From Plakobranchus ocellatus (lineage: Eukaryota > Mollusca > Gastropoda > Plakobranchidae): DNA of 31,660 bases. The notes beneath the pieces were generated by a model. The model was not told the DNA's origin and made no database searches. It was given only the letters and a program-made list of their open reading frames with translations. The position numbers and the translations under genes are program-made. Position 1 is the stretch's first letter; the number at the start of each line of letters is the position of its first letter. Location: NCBI GenBank assembly GCA_019648995.1, contig BLXT01006926.1, positions 2,735,797 through 2,767,456 on the forward strand, in the 5' to 3' direction. Below, piece after piece: positions 1 to 14,300 of the stretch.

Positions 1-1937
1 AAAAAAAAAAGCCCTAACTTTCCATTTTTAATGCTTGCTCTGGTTTGCAACCAAAATGCCTGAGGATCTCAGGTTCGCGCTGTTTCATCTCATTTTTTTT
101 GAAGGTCTTTTGAAATCCAGCTAGATCTAGCTTCATAATCCATTCTTCTAGAGAAAAAGTGAAATCAAAGGGAGCTATATTAGGTGAGTGGCATTGATAT
201 ACGAGTCCAAAGTGGCAAGGTGAAAGTTCAAAGATTCTTTCATTACTCTGGCTTTGTGGGAGCATTGTCGTGGTAGGTCACCGCTTCAGAGTCCATTAGA
301 CCAAATGGCTTTTTTTGGGCAAAACGGGTCTCAATATTAATTTTTTGCTTGCCAAACTACTTTATAAACTGGATTTTGATACATGTTGGGACAGGGTGAG
401 TCAAAATTGCATAAAACAATGTCGAAGAAAACGTTCAGTAGTCATCGAGAATGGGATAAATCTTTTGTGAAAAGAACCTCGTTGTAGTTCGTAATCATAA
501 AGCTCTGCAAAGATGCGTTAAAAGGGAATAAACTTACCAAGCGATCTGCAATATTTCAACCTACACTCACTAGCTTCGCATGGTTCCTGTAATAATATAT
601 CCGACAAGAAAGATCAGGTGTGGTATGCAATGCAACGACCTTTGAAAATTTTAGGCAAAGACAGCAGAAATGCAATGAGAGAATTTAAAGATAAATAATA
701 AAGAGACAAATTAAGTTATAGTTCATAAAATTTCATGTAAAAAGAACAAACAAGAATACACGGACAAAATAAAGACTGAAGACAGATATTATTATTCGAG
801 AAATCGACTTATGACAGGACTGGTTTGGGGTTAAGGTATGGAACTGACAATAAAGCCCGTGAAACTATAATGCGTGCGACTGAAAAACCTGAAACTGAAT
901 ATTTTATCTTTATAATATATCAGATTTAAGAGTGTTTACGACCCGTATAACCTAATAATTTTTCAACCATCCCTATCTCAGTGATGCATTCAATATTGGC
1001 TTATGATTTTAAAAAATTGATTAAGGGATTCGAGTTTGAATAAATTCTTTAAAATTTTCCCTCTATGGTTTGTACTGCTGCAATTATAGGCATTCAGCGG
1101 ATTTCTCTTAATAGAGCGCCTTTTTACGACCAGAGCATGTAGAATCATAGTTCTGCATCACACTTGATGCGCGTTAGTTTTTCTCAACCTCATTCAACTT
1201 ATTTGAGACCAGTGTAGTGAGTGCTTAGTTGGCATACTTAAGCTTAACACACCATCCAAACATTTATTGCAATATACTATAGTCTGTAACCTTAAAGTTA
1301 ATTAATCCAATCCTGTAATTGAGTATTAAATTATTATTCCAAGGCTTTCAAGTTTATCTCCCCGTTTTTGCTTAATGCGAGTCATGTTTGAGCAGCTTTT
1401 GTTTAGCGTGGATTCAATCTTTCACTTCAAGTTTGCAAAAAGGTAACATTAATGTGAGTCAAGAAACCCCAATTTTAAATGGGTAGTCGCTGAAAATTGG
1501 ATAGTTGGCTCAGGCCATTTTATTAATCCATGCTTATTAGCAATACAAGTTTGAATCACACCAAACGAGGCTGCATTTTGATAAGCTGTAATTACTGTTT
1601 GGGCATTAGAGCAAGCATCTTTTTGGGTAAAGATACTTTTTTTTCTTGCACTTATTCTTTCCAAAATAATACATCTTGCTAATTTGGTCAATACCTGTAA
1701 ATTACGATGAACTGTCATTAATTCTAGTGGAGATATACAACAGTATAAAAAAACGCATACAAACCATCACAAGTTCTTTCATTTGGAATTGGTAGTTCTA
1801 ATGTTAATACCACTCTTCAGCTTCATTCATCTTTTACAAAAACTGACGTTGCAAACAGTTTTTTCTTTTCATATTATAGTAATGAACGAATAAAAAAAAA
1901 AAAGATGATATTACCATAGGCCATCTCTTGACACATA
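1..1937. other. Gene-poor left flank with two unassigned minus-strand ORFs
   Basis: Minus ORFs at 1449-1718 (89 codons, MTVHRNLQVLTKLARC...) and 14-265 (83 codons, containing SLEEWIMKLDLAGFQKTF) have mixed amino-acid composition, but I recognise no family. The second is preceded inside the ORF by an acceptor-like cactttttctctag. They could be exons of a neighbouring gene or chance ORFs. Confidence 0.3.
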
Positions 1938-1978
1938 GAAGAGAGAGAGAGAGAGGGACAGACAGACAGAAAGAGGGG

Positions 1979-2036
<58 letters not shown>
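1938..2036. repeat. (GA)n microsatellite, interrupted
   Basis: GA-dinucleotide tract with a gacagacagaaagaggggga interruption at about 1957-1980. It reads as Ser-Leu repeats on the minus strand, which are not protein. Confidence 0.98.
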
Positions 2037-2039
<3 letters not shown>

Positions 2040-2040
2040 A

Positions 2041-5000
2041 ACGGCCGTCGACAAAGATAAGCATACATTATAAACATTCACTTATTAGGTGATTTTGAGT
2101 ATTGATTTTACAAATCAATTACATCCACAAATGATGACTAATTCACTTTTTCTTGCTTTGTTTCACGAGACTTTATCCCTCCAAATGTAACAATTTTGAG
2201 AAATAAGAAGATAAATCTTTTCATAAGGGTGTTTTAGAGGCTTTATTTTTTTTTTTTTATAAATTTGACAAAATCAGAGGATAACGTGGAATCTGGTAGA
2301 TTCCTTGCAACACACACACACATGAAAAAAAAAAAGAGCCCACTGCACTATAACAGTTATGATCATGCTTTGTACAGAACTTAATGTAGTTATGTGTAAT
2401 AGTAAACACATTTGTATCGAAGTATATAAAATAGAAGAAAATTCTTCCATTTTGAAGAAGAGGCTAAATATAGATAATGAAACAACTTGAGTAGGGATTA
2501 ACTAATAAAATTGATGACATGCCCCAAAGTTGGATGATTTTTTTTTTTTGTCTGCAACATGTTAAAATGCAGACATTATTTAATCGAAATAATCCTCTTC
2601 CAATCACACTGTAATTTAAAGCTTATGAACTATTTCCATGCTCAAAAAACTGAAAGGCTATTCCTTGGGGGAAAAAAAATTCTCCTTTTCATGCCACTTC
2701 ATACAGACAGACCAGTACAGTTTATATACCTTCTACTTAAACAAGACAACTCAAAAGTTAAATCACAATATTATTCATTATAACCAATGCAGAATTGAAA
2801 GCCTATAATCCAAAGGGTGATTGCTTTACAGTGACCAGAAGCTTTGAAATTTTCAATTGTTGCATTTCAAGGAAAAACCCAGTGATCTAAGCACTGAGTT
2901 AGAATTTATTTAAACCAAAAAAAAAGTTTCATGATTTAAATCATTGCTTAGGCTAAAAAAACTCAACCTTCAGACTTGAAGGAGAATTCAAATTATACCT
3001 TGCACCAATCAGACAAATTTCAAACAAGCCTTGAGGAATCACTATGGATGCACATCAAGTCAATTCCAATATCTCTCAAATTTAACTCATCACTTAATTT
3101 GCAATTAAATTCAGAATAAGACCAAAAATTATATTGTGAACCTTTTGACAAAAAGTGAGTATGTTCTACGGTTGTCAGAAGAAGCAAGCTCGAGAGTGAA
3201 AATACTCAAATAATTGTTCTTGTGTCAATGACTTAGAACAAAAAAGGGAAACATTTTTAATTGAAAAGAGTCAACATCATTTCATTATATGTACACGTTT
3301 ATTTAGTCTTAAACGTTAAGAATAATTTGATTTTCAAAAAAAAAAAAAGAGTAACAAGAAAATATAGAGACACTTTTTCTTATCCCAACCCACACTGCTA
3401 TGAAATAAGAGACAAATTAGACAAGTATTTGGAAAAGGAAAATAAATGGTCGTCTAACAAAGTCATTTGCTTTTCAGAAACAAAATCTCAAAAAAAAACA
3501 CTGAAAACCATATGAATTTGGAGCTGTTGGATATTCAAAGTAAGACATTTAGCTTTTATTAAATTTGTTTTAAAGCATTTGAACAACAAAAGAGATAGAA
3601 ATAAATGAAAATTTAATAAAGATTTTCAAAAATATGAATTCACTTCATAAATTTGTCTCGACTTTTTTTTTCCTAGAAAGAGGATTCATTTTGAAACTAA
3701 ATGCCTACTTATTCTTTCCATCTCCTTTTGGCAAAAAAATTATAGCACAACAAAAATGAAAGAAAATTAAAAATGAAAGCAAGGCAAAACAAAACCAAAA
3801 AAAATAAAATAAAATAAATAAATAAAAGAAGCAAAATTAACTTTATAAGTTTACACTAAAACACAAAAAATATACACTTTAATATATCAAATTATTAGCA
3901 TAAATTTTAATGTCAAGCAGTTATTAGCATAAGATTGTCTCCTTCTAATATTACTTTAACACGTATCTTAAAGTTTATTTTTTATGCTCTCATCATGATG
4001 GAACGTGAATGAGCTAACATTAAAATTTCTCTAACTCTATGATCATACACAAAGGATCTGGTAATGTCTCAATTCTTTAAAGAGAATCTACTTTTCAAAT
4101 CAAGATTCGTTTTTAAAATTGAAATTAAAAAAAAAAAAGAAAAAAAAGGAAAAAAAGACCCCATTGTAATATTATCTGTAGATACAATTGTCATCATATG
4201 CTTTTGCTTGGAGATGTGTCTCAAGACCAGTCCAAATGAATTGAAAGTTGCATTTTGAACATTCTTAACCACTGAATGGCCAAATAGCCTGGAACTTCTC
4301 AGATAAGATTTGTAATGTGAAGAATAGAAAGACCTAAGAGGATTCTCAGCAAAGACAAAATTTGTTCGTTTTCTTATTTTATGAAAAAACAAGGCATTTG
4401 AATGAAAGAAAAATTCTTTTCAATTTTATGCTCCTCAAAAAAAAAAAATGTAACATCTGACTCAATAGGATTGTTTGAAAAACATATTACTTTCACATCT
4501 ACCCCCATTAATTATTACACATTACCTACATTAGGCAGTGTAACAAATGAAAAAAAAGCATTACAAAGTAATAACATAGGACAGCTATCACATCTCACAA
4601 CTGAAAAATGCACAGAGTAGAAAACGCTTTTGAAAGGACTGAAACACTTGAACAAGAATGAATGAACATGATTTTGCTAGCTTGCTCATCAAGAGGTTAG
4701 TAAATTGCCTGGAAAGAGAGCTTCCCTTTAGCAAATGTGTGCGACTACATATGGATACATTTTGCTAGATCCCACCTATTGAAATAGGTGTGAGAAACTG
4801 TTTGAAAGTTATCATTTAAGAAGTACTTTCTTTAATTACTTAACATAGGATTTACATTTTGCATCCTCAATGACAAAAATTACAAACGTGGTAAACAATC
4901 CTGCAAGAAAAAAAATAAAGCCAAATACATGACTGACTCAATTGCACATGTAGGAAGTTTTTTTAACAGCCTGACATAATAATGCTTGTTATTCCTGCTC

Positions 5001-8000
5001 CTCCCTTATTTACAGTCAAAACTTTATGAAAATGGCACACCCATGGTATCCTTGAGATCTCAAAGTTCTTCTTATCAGCAATGCAGATATTCAATATAAT
5101 TCTGGTCTTTGCCTACAGTTAGTACTATGGTTCATAATTCTCTTTCTTTTTATATAATGCAAGCATACAAAAATAAATAAAAGATTTGGAGGCATATGAA
5201 TAATAAAACACTGAGCCCACACCATAGTTAATGTTGACGGCCTTTGGATAAGAGTGGCAGGAACACACTAGCAGACACAGAGCTGATAATGCAATGTTGG
5301 ACCACCATTAAGTGATACTAATGTATATTTCTCACCACCCTGACATTTGTTTCATGGATTTATAACTACAATTTTTTTCCCGCAGATTAAAAAGCCGTTT
5401 CAAACAGATATGATGTGCATCACTTCAAAGAAAAAAAGAAAAAACTGCTCAATGCAATCAAATATTTATTTCATATTTTTACAATTTCAGCATTCATGAG
5501 GTTTATCATTTTATCAATTTTGATTAGGCATATAAATTTATCTGACAGTTTTGTTTTTCTTTTGATTAGACACAATTTAGAATTCAAAGATAATAAATTG
5601 GTCTCTGACCTAGCAACATATAGCAATATCTAGATTCACATTGTGTATTAGTCTTAGTCAATAGAGTCTATCCGTATGAGAACAAGATCATGATTTACAT
5701 TTCTATTTAAATTCAGAAATGTGAGAAGAGGTCATTATACATTATAAATGCTGATATTTTATTATACTTTAAACACCACATTCACAAAACAAGAAATAAA
5801 TATAATGATTAAAAAAAAAAAAGGGCTCCAATTAATCATAATTGATTGTTAATCTTCACCACAGTAGTTGAGACATATTTCTAGCAAATTATGAATTTTT
5901 GCAATATGCATAATTATAATAACAAAATATACTGTTTCTCAGAGAATAAAACTAAATACATGTGGCATCTTTTTCAAACCTAAACAATTCCCCCATCACT
6001 CACATTGAATCAACTTTTATTTTTAATGATGAAGAATTGTATTGCAGCCCTAGTGTTGCCAGCAATTGAAAAAGGCTAGCAAAAGAATGCGAGAATAGTA
6101 TTACTTGCTAAATGTACATTTTTCTTGGGAAAAATCTCTTTTTTCTTTTTCTTTAGCTTTTCCCATCTCCTTTATGATAGCCTTTGCTTGGGCCACTCTG
6201 CCAGCGCTTAAAAAAGTGTCAAAATAAGGGGGAGACATTAAAAAGCCTTTCAGTCTTATTTATTTAAATCAAATGGCATTGATCAGAACACTGAACAGCT
6301 CACAGCTCGTGAGTTATCGGCTAACAGTGCCTTCAAAAAAAAAAAAAAAACAGTAAAAACAAATTTGCAAAAATCAAACATGCAAACAATCATTCAAATA
6401 AAAGTTTTTAAAAAAAGCAAAAAAAAATGTTAATAGATAATGTAATTGAAGTTCACTGCTGAACAGACCTCAAATTATGTACATGTATGCATGTGACAAT
6501 ATTTTTCATAATAAATATATGTGTTTATATTTCCTTGAATTAAGAAAAAAAGATGAATGACAACATTTTAACAAAATAAAATAGCATTTTCCAATCACCC
6601 CATGTATCAGTATTTAAATCTCTCAATCTCTCCCTGCAAACTTTTAACCCTTGAGGTGCTACACAAGGCCTGTTTCAGGTTTACCATTATTTGCTTGTTC
6701 TCCTTCTCTCCAGCACTGAAAACCTATAAAGGCCAGTAACAAAAGGACAAAGAAGGCATGTGGGTGGTGCTGCTGCCTTGTATGATAAGTCACAGTCCTC
6801 CACATGCAAGCAACAAAAGCTGTCAACAACGCTTTATGGTCACCACTGTGCCTCTCCACAGATCGTCACTTGATTTTCCATGACACAGAAATTGAATGCA
6901 TCATCCCATGCAGAAATATGCTTGTATTATGAGAAGAAAAAAAAACCTGAGTCTGGTGGGAAAAACCATTGATATTTGTATATCTCTCTCATGTGCAATT
7001 GCAAAAAACCTGTCCCAAGGCCAGTCCTAATGAGCCTAATTAAAAAAAAAAAAGTTTTGAGAAAAATGTACTTTTATAAAGTTTATTCATTTCTCTTTTT
7101 TAACATTAATGTTTAAAAAAAATTGTATTTTAAAACCCTAACAAATAATTAAGCTTATCCCTCAAAATTCGGGCGTGTAAAAAGATTAAAAAAAAACCCC
7201 CACCAAACCTCTTTATACATGTTTTGAGTACACCTCTCATTTGAGCATAATATTCAATAATATAATTTAACCAGCTTTCTTTCCATTACCAAAAATAAAA
7301 GAACTGCTCACGGTCTTACCCGATAAAATTTGGAACTGAGCAACATACCAATGTCCACCATTGTGTAAGAACTAACTCTCATGCAAGCATATCTACAAGG
7401 TTGATTCAATTGTAAAGTTAGCATTTTGATAGAAATCAGAAATTTAATGAGACTGCAAAAACGACATTGCAACATATCTGTTATTTCGAGACAGAGCAAA
7501 AGCCAACTTATTTAAACATCTCATAGTTCAATGCCTAAAACTTTGAAGGACTATAGACTTTAATTGCGATAAATTTTGAGCATGTCAACTCCAAGGCCTA
7601 TAAAAAAGTAAAGTGGGTCCCATGCTTAGTCTAAGCGTCGGGGAACCAGGAGTAGAGCCCCCCAAAAACCCACAATGTATTTCTAAAATTAATTTGTATG
7701 ACAAAAGAATATTCAATTACATAATCAAATAGAGAACAGGACTAATTTTTTAAGCTCTCATTGAAGACCCCAAAACAAAACAAAAAAAGAGGTCAGCAGT
7801 ATAATAACTTTCACTGTTTTCTCCCCAAATTATTTCATAATGCTTTGCCACACATTGTACATTTAAAAGCTCAAAAGTTCACAAAATAAGCCCTCAACAG
7901 CACTCATTTCAAATTGATATTTAATTAAAAAAAAATATACACACATGCTTATAAATGAACAAAGAAAGACTTTTTAAGTCCCCAACCCTTATTGAAAGAG

Positions 8001-8228
8001 AAATAAATAAAAGGCGAGGCATAAACTTAGGTTACAAAATATGTAATCAAGACTAGGATTGCATTTATGTCTCCCTAGTTTCTTTTTCATCAAAAGCAAC
8101 AGAAGGGAATAACAGAAACACAAACAGAATCCAGTCTCAAAATGTACAGTAAGAAAGCAGCTCTCATAAAACGATGCCCATGCACGGCTACAATAATGCG
8201 AGAGGATGCTGCTGAGGCCACTGCAGAT
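2041..8228 (-). other. Downstream region; probable UBR 3' UTR, then gene-poor DNA
   Basis: No recognisable gene. The plus strand is dominated by A-runs (U-rich in the sense of the UBR transcript), as expected for a 3' UTR or intergenic DNA. Candidate minus-strand poly(A) signals are ATTAAA at 7920-7925, AATAAA at 7082-7087 and AATAAA at 6259-6264; which is used cannot be told from sequence. ORFs up to 107 codons here (for example 4069-4392 minus) are low-complexity and unconvincing. Confidence 0.4.
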
Positions 8229-8373
8229 CTATAGGTTATGCCACTCTATCATAAAATGAGTGCCAGGCTCCCAATTCAGGCTGCGAGAGATGGTTTGTGG
8301 GATGTTGTGCTGATACCAAATCTTCTGTACATTCTGATAACTTTCTATACTCAGAGTTAGAGGGTTGCCGCGC
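8229..8373 (-). CDS. UBR1: UBR1-like, terminal coding exon with stop codon
   Basis: 145 coding nt ending in TAG at 8231-8229. Encodes RGNPLTLSIESYQNVQKIWY, then QHNIPQTISRSLNWEPGT and MIEWHNL. The family ends RGNPLxL...WxQH...(I/F)xWQxL, so this is the natural C-terminus. Acceptor cacattag. The 500-nt intron before it carries the tRNA-like sequence 8789-8862. Confidence 0.97.
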
Positions 8374-11300
8374 CTAATGTGACAGAAAACAATAGTTGTT
8401 AATAGTTTTGTTGATAAAACAACTAAAATGGCATAATTTGGTAATTTTAAAGGAAGATTATTCATGAAAGAAAAATTACTTCAAAGTACACAAAAGACCT
8501 GAGCTTTTTTTCCAAATTGTTCAGGACAAAAATATATTATATCTGAAAGAGAGACTATAAGTTTGCAAATAAAAAAGTTTGGAGACTTTTTAAAAAATGA
8601 TTTGTTAACAAATCTGTTTTTATCATGGAAACTGATCCTCTGGTCCTTATCAATATCAGAAAAAGACGTATATGTGTGGCAACCTAGATAAGTTAGGCAC
8701 ACTTTTCCTTCTTTTGTGCTCTAACACAACTCTAGGTATCTACAAGATGAAAAAGGAAAAGGACAAAAAAAAATAAAGCAACCTTCTTAGGCTTAATAAG
8801 ATTTGAACCTACAAACTTGAAACGTTGTTCGTCAGAAGACTTTCTCAACTCATCTAACCTCCTATATACAAACCTGAGTCCCTGGTCTGTCTCCCCATAC
8901 ATGTCCAGATAAGGAGCTGGCAGGAAACAGCCTCGAGACTTGTTAGAGAGCAGCAACACCTGGCATTCTCGCACCCTGAAAAGAAGAAATAAAGTATGAA
9001 AATGGTGTGCACGAAAGCTGTACTGTAACATTTTTTGACAAGGAAAAAAAAAAAAGGGTAAGACAAAAAAGATATTAATACATAAAAACTTCTATCAAAT
9101 TATGCATGAATGCACATGCATATGTGCATATTTGATGTCTACTATTTCAAATCTCGTTAAGTTGACTTTCACTGATGTTTTAATAAATATTGTGGGTTCC
9201 AAATATCTAATTTTCAAACCCACTGAATGCACACATTGAGCTTCTCTAATGCCTGCAAGTATCTCAATTTTTAGTTTTTAAAAGCTAAGAAAGAAGAAAA
9301 ATCAGAGGGATTGAGCAGAGTCAATCAGTAAGCAGAGCTTTACATTAACCACATACCTAAGAAAAATGCCATTTTGAGCCCCACAGTGATAAGCATGTTC
9401 AGTAGCTGCCCCAACCTGACTACCTTCCAGCTCTGCCAGGCAGCAGTAACTCTGGGAACACAGCATACGTCCACACACCAAGCAGCGTGTTGGGGCACGG
9501 TCATCTCCATCAGATTTAGGACACCTGCTCACAAACCAACACACACAATTAAAATAAAGAGAAGACAATTTTTGCTACATTATTTTATCTTATTTAAAGA
9601 AGAAAAAAAAAGCGTGGTGAAGGATTTACAATTTATTTTTGCCTCTTTCAAAATTTATTTTAATCTTTCAGTAATAATTATATCAAGGCACAGATTAAAA
9701 AAAAAAATTAAAAAAAAGGTTGCCCATCAAACAGCTGAGTTCTCTAGTCTTTCTTCAGTATGTAGAGCATAATTAAAATATAATATTCTGAATAAAGTAC
9801 AAGAGTAATGCAAAAATAAATAGCTTTATTTTCCTGGGGTTTTTTTTATTGAAGTGCTGGTCAAAATTCAAAACATAGATATTTTCAAACAAATATGTCA
9901 ACTGCACTATTGTGAGTTTCAAAATAAGACAGAGAATTATACGACAGAGAAAAAAACACAATTTTTTTTTACTTGAAAGTAGATGCCTCATTGAGGAGCA
10001 AACTGTAGTCTTGAGGTAGATCAATTAGCTGATTCAGCTTGAGAGGATGATGAACCAGGGCCTCGCTAGAGGCAGACATACGTTCACGCACACTAGCACA
10101 ACTGCACCAACTGGACAGAAAAAATGATAAACTGCATATAAGCAAAAATATATATGGAAATATAATAATAACATCCAATATTGTATCACTAAGCATTAAA
10201 ATTCCTGACATATTAATTTTTATAATAGATTTCATTGAATTTGCACTTGATCATAAAGACAATTAAAAGTCAGACAAAATGAAGCAATCACAAACTCATA
10301 TTTCATAGAGCCAAAGCTATCAATCATTATTCCACCCAGCCCCACTTTCTTTTGTGCTATTTAAGACCAAATTTTCAAGAGCATCTATGAAACAGTTGCC
10401 AAAAAGAGCAGAAGAGATAGAAATGGAACATCTGCTTTTTCCTGAGTTCACAGAGTTTGCTCACCTTTTGATGAGGGCAGTTGTAGTTGGTCCTTGCTTT
10501 GTGAATAAGTCTGGCAAATGTGCAGGCAGGGCCAAATAGTGGAGCAAGTGACGTAACTCATGGCTATTTTTACCTACAGTGGTGAATACAATTGTAAAAA
10601 ATTTGACTTCATACATGGTAAAGATAAACCTTCACGAATAGCCTAACCTCTGGCATTCATCATCATCATCAATCATATAGATTTTCATCCGTTAAGGCAA
10701 CTCAGGGTGATGGCAACACTCAATTCCCCCCAGCTCTCTGCACTCCTCAGTGCCTCTCTCACATCAATGCCTGTTCATTCATGGATGTTGCCCATCCATT
10801 TTTTCATTGTCTGCCTCTTCTTTGACCACCCTGCACAGTGCCTTGCAGGATGGTTTTGGCAAGAGCCCCTGGCATTATTAACATAGCATGAGTGATGGCC
10901 ATGTTTTATTTCTTAATAAATGATCACAATAGTCATGTCAGATAGCCTGTCCTACACTTTTTTGGCCCTCTTCAGGCCAGATGCTGGTTGCTCAGACCCC
11001 CAACATAGAAATTTTTGCAAATTTCAGGGCACATATACATGAGTTTGAAGCATAATGCAATGCGCCAAAAGCAAAAAAGTATGTTGAGCCCTTGCCACTA
11101 TTGAGCCTGCAACAGGTCGCTACAGACTGCATGCAAAAATTATGTTTGACTTGTAACCCTAACCCTACAATAGCGACTCGCAACAGAGCATTTCTGCTTG
11201 CTGTTTTGTCTAGTATTTAGATGTCAAAACATTTTGCTGTTAAAACTGATGTGGTATGTCTCAGAACGGCACCCTTGGATGCACATGGCTTCTACATCTG

Positions 11301-14300
11301 CACATCAGATTATTGCAAGCATAAAAAGGCTGTTCTAATTCAGAGGTTGGTTCAGTCTTTTAAAATTACCTCCTTATTTGCAAGTGAGCACTACATACAT
11401 ATCCCTATGCACTAACCACAAGCATAAACCCAGGTTGTGGTCAGGTTTATGACCACAGGAACACAAGTTACTCAGATCTCTTACACAGCATGTTGAATAA
11501 ACATTATGGAATGCAAATTGGATACTTGGGTCTATTCGATAACAATGAAATATAATATCATTCAATGCCAATTAAGTATAAAAATGCAGTATACACTGGT
11601 TTTGGATATCAATTGATCCAGAGGATAAAACGAGAAATTTTTTATTTTTCCTTTCCTCTGTCTAACAGCACCACAGAATTTCACCAGCCCAAAAATCAGA
11701 ACTTTGGGAAGTTACCATAATTTTTCACAAGCAAAACAGAAAGTAGGCAGGTCTGGGATACCTTATACCAAAGAGTTCTTTTCTTGACTTTATTCACAAA
11801 TAAATTGTTTGTTCTGTAGAATTACATTCCAAATTTTAGAAACAAATAGACCACACCCATCTTTCAGGGGCAGCAGGATAATAAAGATCGGTGTCTCACA
11901 CAGAGTACTTTCCTTGACTTAATAATCTCCAACATGATACTCACATGTGAGCTCAGGAGGGTACATTACCCCAGTGAGATGGTGGTACAGGATGGCGCAA
12001 CATCGCAAAAAAGGCAGGCATGCATTATTTACATGTAGAAGCAGAGTGGTGGGGCAAGGCAGTGCATTGTCTACCACACTGGACGATAAACAAAAAAAAA
12101 AAGAAAGGTAATAAAAATGCGTCAATATTGGGTGGATTTTGTTATTTTATGTTGTATCCTACAGGTTCTGTTTATTTTTAGACTATGTACTCAAAAAAAA
12201 AAAAATGATTTTGCTCATTTTAGTTCCAATTACAGATACCACACAATAGGAAAATAAACAAGGGTTTTGACCTTTGTGTACCTCAATTATTCTTTTTTAT
12301 GTACAACTGTAGAGATCATTTTTTTTTTTTTTTTTTACTCCAAAAAGTTTTCCAATGAATAAGTTAAGATCAAAAGCAGAGGTGATTATATTCTCCAATC
12401 CTTCAAAAGTTCCTGCTTCAAAATTTTTCATTATCCTTGCATGCTATCATTAGTACTTACTTTTGACCTTGCTAAGAAAAAACTTTATGCATTCAGATTT
12501 GCTATATATGTATATTTACTGAATCTTTACTTCTGACAAATGCCAAACATGATAAACAAAAAACATGTGCCTAAAATTTTAAGAAATTGCCAGCATTCAT
12601 AATTTTCCTTGCACATTTTGTTCAAATCGAATTTCGAAGAAAGAAAAAAAATCAAAGTTGATCAAGTTTGAGTAAGAATCACAATACAGATAAATGTGGT
12701 ATCCATACACTTATTGCTTTGATTTTCTAATTAACCTACTTTACTCTTTATCTTGATTATAGTTACAGATGTAACTTGAGTTAAACTTCCAGTGAAAAAG
12801 GGAAAGAAATTATGAGATTTAGAATTAGATTTTGAGAAGTCAGGAAGGTAAAGAAAAAAAAAGGAAAGCATTTTGGGAGATAACCAGAAAAAATGCATTT
12901 TGTGGAATGGGCCTTTGTATTGTGATTCTGGAACAGACATCAGGGACCATATTCCTAAGCTCCACCATGCTTCAATCTGTTGAAAGTTAACCTAATAGGC
13001 TATTGTTTCAACTATCTAATGAGTTAAGACTTTCAATAAAAGTTATTCTCTGTCTACTTCTATTGCATTTATCTTCAAGCTTTTCTGGTGATTGCTAGAT
13101 TTCTAGACTCTTGTGAAGGCAAATGTGTCCCAAAAGTTGTAATTGCCTCCCGGCTCCGTCTTATGGTGTTAAAGCACATCTCTAATGCTTCCAGTTTTCT
13201 CTCTGTTTCCCTGTTCATAATCTTACACACACTTCCATATAATAGTAATGAGGATAAATTTATTTTTATTACCAATATTTAAGAGTTCTTACTTTATGTT
13301 TATGTCTTTCATTACTGCATCTTTGGCCATGACTATTCTTTTTTTTTATTTCACTTGTGCATCTACCATCTGATGTTATAAAAATACCCCTTTTTCTCCA
13401 GTACTAATGAGATTGCATTTGGGGTTTGAGATTTCGACAACCACGCATTTTGTTTTTCTTTCCTTCACATTCAAAGACAGGCTTATTCTTTCGCTCTCTA
13501 AAACAACATTTTCTAAAAAATTTTGTAGTTGTTCACCAGATTCTGCTATTAAAACTGTATCATCAGCATACTTAGACTTTTAAGATTTTCTCCATTTACT
13601 TTTAAGTCAAAAATATCCTCTAGAATCTTCAAGATTAAATCACCATATAACATTACATAGCCATGCCTCAAACCTCCTTTTTTTGTTCTCCTTCAATTCT
13701 CACAGATGCAGTAAAATCCTGTTACTCTCAAATTTCACAACAAATGTCTAATTTTTCTAGCAAGTGAAACAACTCTTCATGTTTTACTTTGTCAAAGGCC
13801 TTAATATATTTAATGAAGCAGAGATGGAGGTATGTTTGCATTTCTATACACCTTTCCATAAGCATTGACAAAGTGAATATTGTGTTTTAGTCTCTTTATC
13901 TGGAACACAGCCTAAGTAATGGATATATTTGGCCTGAAACTATTCCTCAAAACTCATGTCAGGATTTTTGTGTGATGGTCCATTTACACTGATTGTGCTA
14001 TGGAGTTTACATTCTGTTGCTTCTTGTGTTTTATGCAGTAGGCCTGTTTATTAGAATACATTATATATCACATAAAGTACCAAAATTATTCTACTTACGA
14101 CTCACATTGGAATTTATCTTATCTCTTATTTTACTCAAATTATTTAGTCTTGAAACCAGTCCATTTTAAGTATTTCAAATCATCAGTATGATCTGTAAAC
14201 TGCATTTTATGAGTTTTTTTTACTGTAAATTGGCAAGGCATAGATATATCTATTCTAAGACAGAAGATAAAGTTTGGGCGATTTTTAAAAGCATATAAAT

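Noticed and set aside
1834-2077. Minus-strand ORFs rich in Ser-Leu repeats
   Set aside because: Direct translation of the (GA)n microsatellite; low complexity in every frame.
4069-4392. 107-codon minus-strand ORF
   Set aside because: Ends in Phe/Lys runs from homopolymers; no family resemblance and no splice or start context.
9374-9772. 132-codon plus-strand ORF
   Set aside because: Antisense shadow of visible exon 22 plus intron; the minus strand carries the conserved Cys-rich domain.
10561-10568. Alternative acceptor aaatag|CCATGAG for visible exon 20
   Set aside because: It would put the exon in the wrong frame relative to exon 19; the upstream AG at cactgtag restores the frame and the conserved LLHYLALP reading.
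11155-11166. aaccctaaccct, telomere-like
   Set aside because: Only two units inside an intron; chance occurrence.
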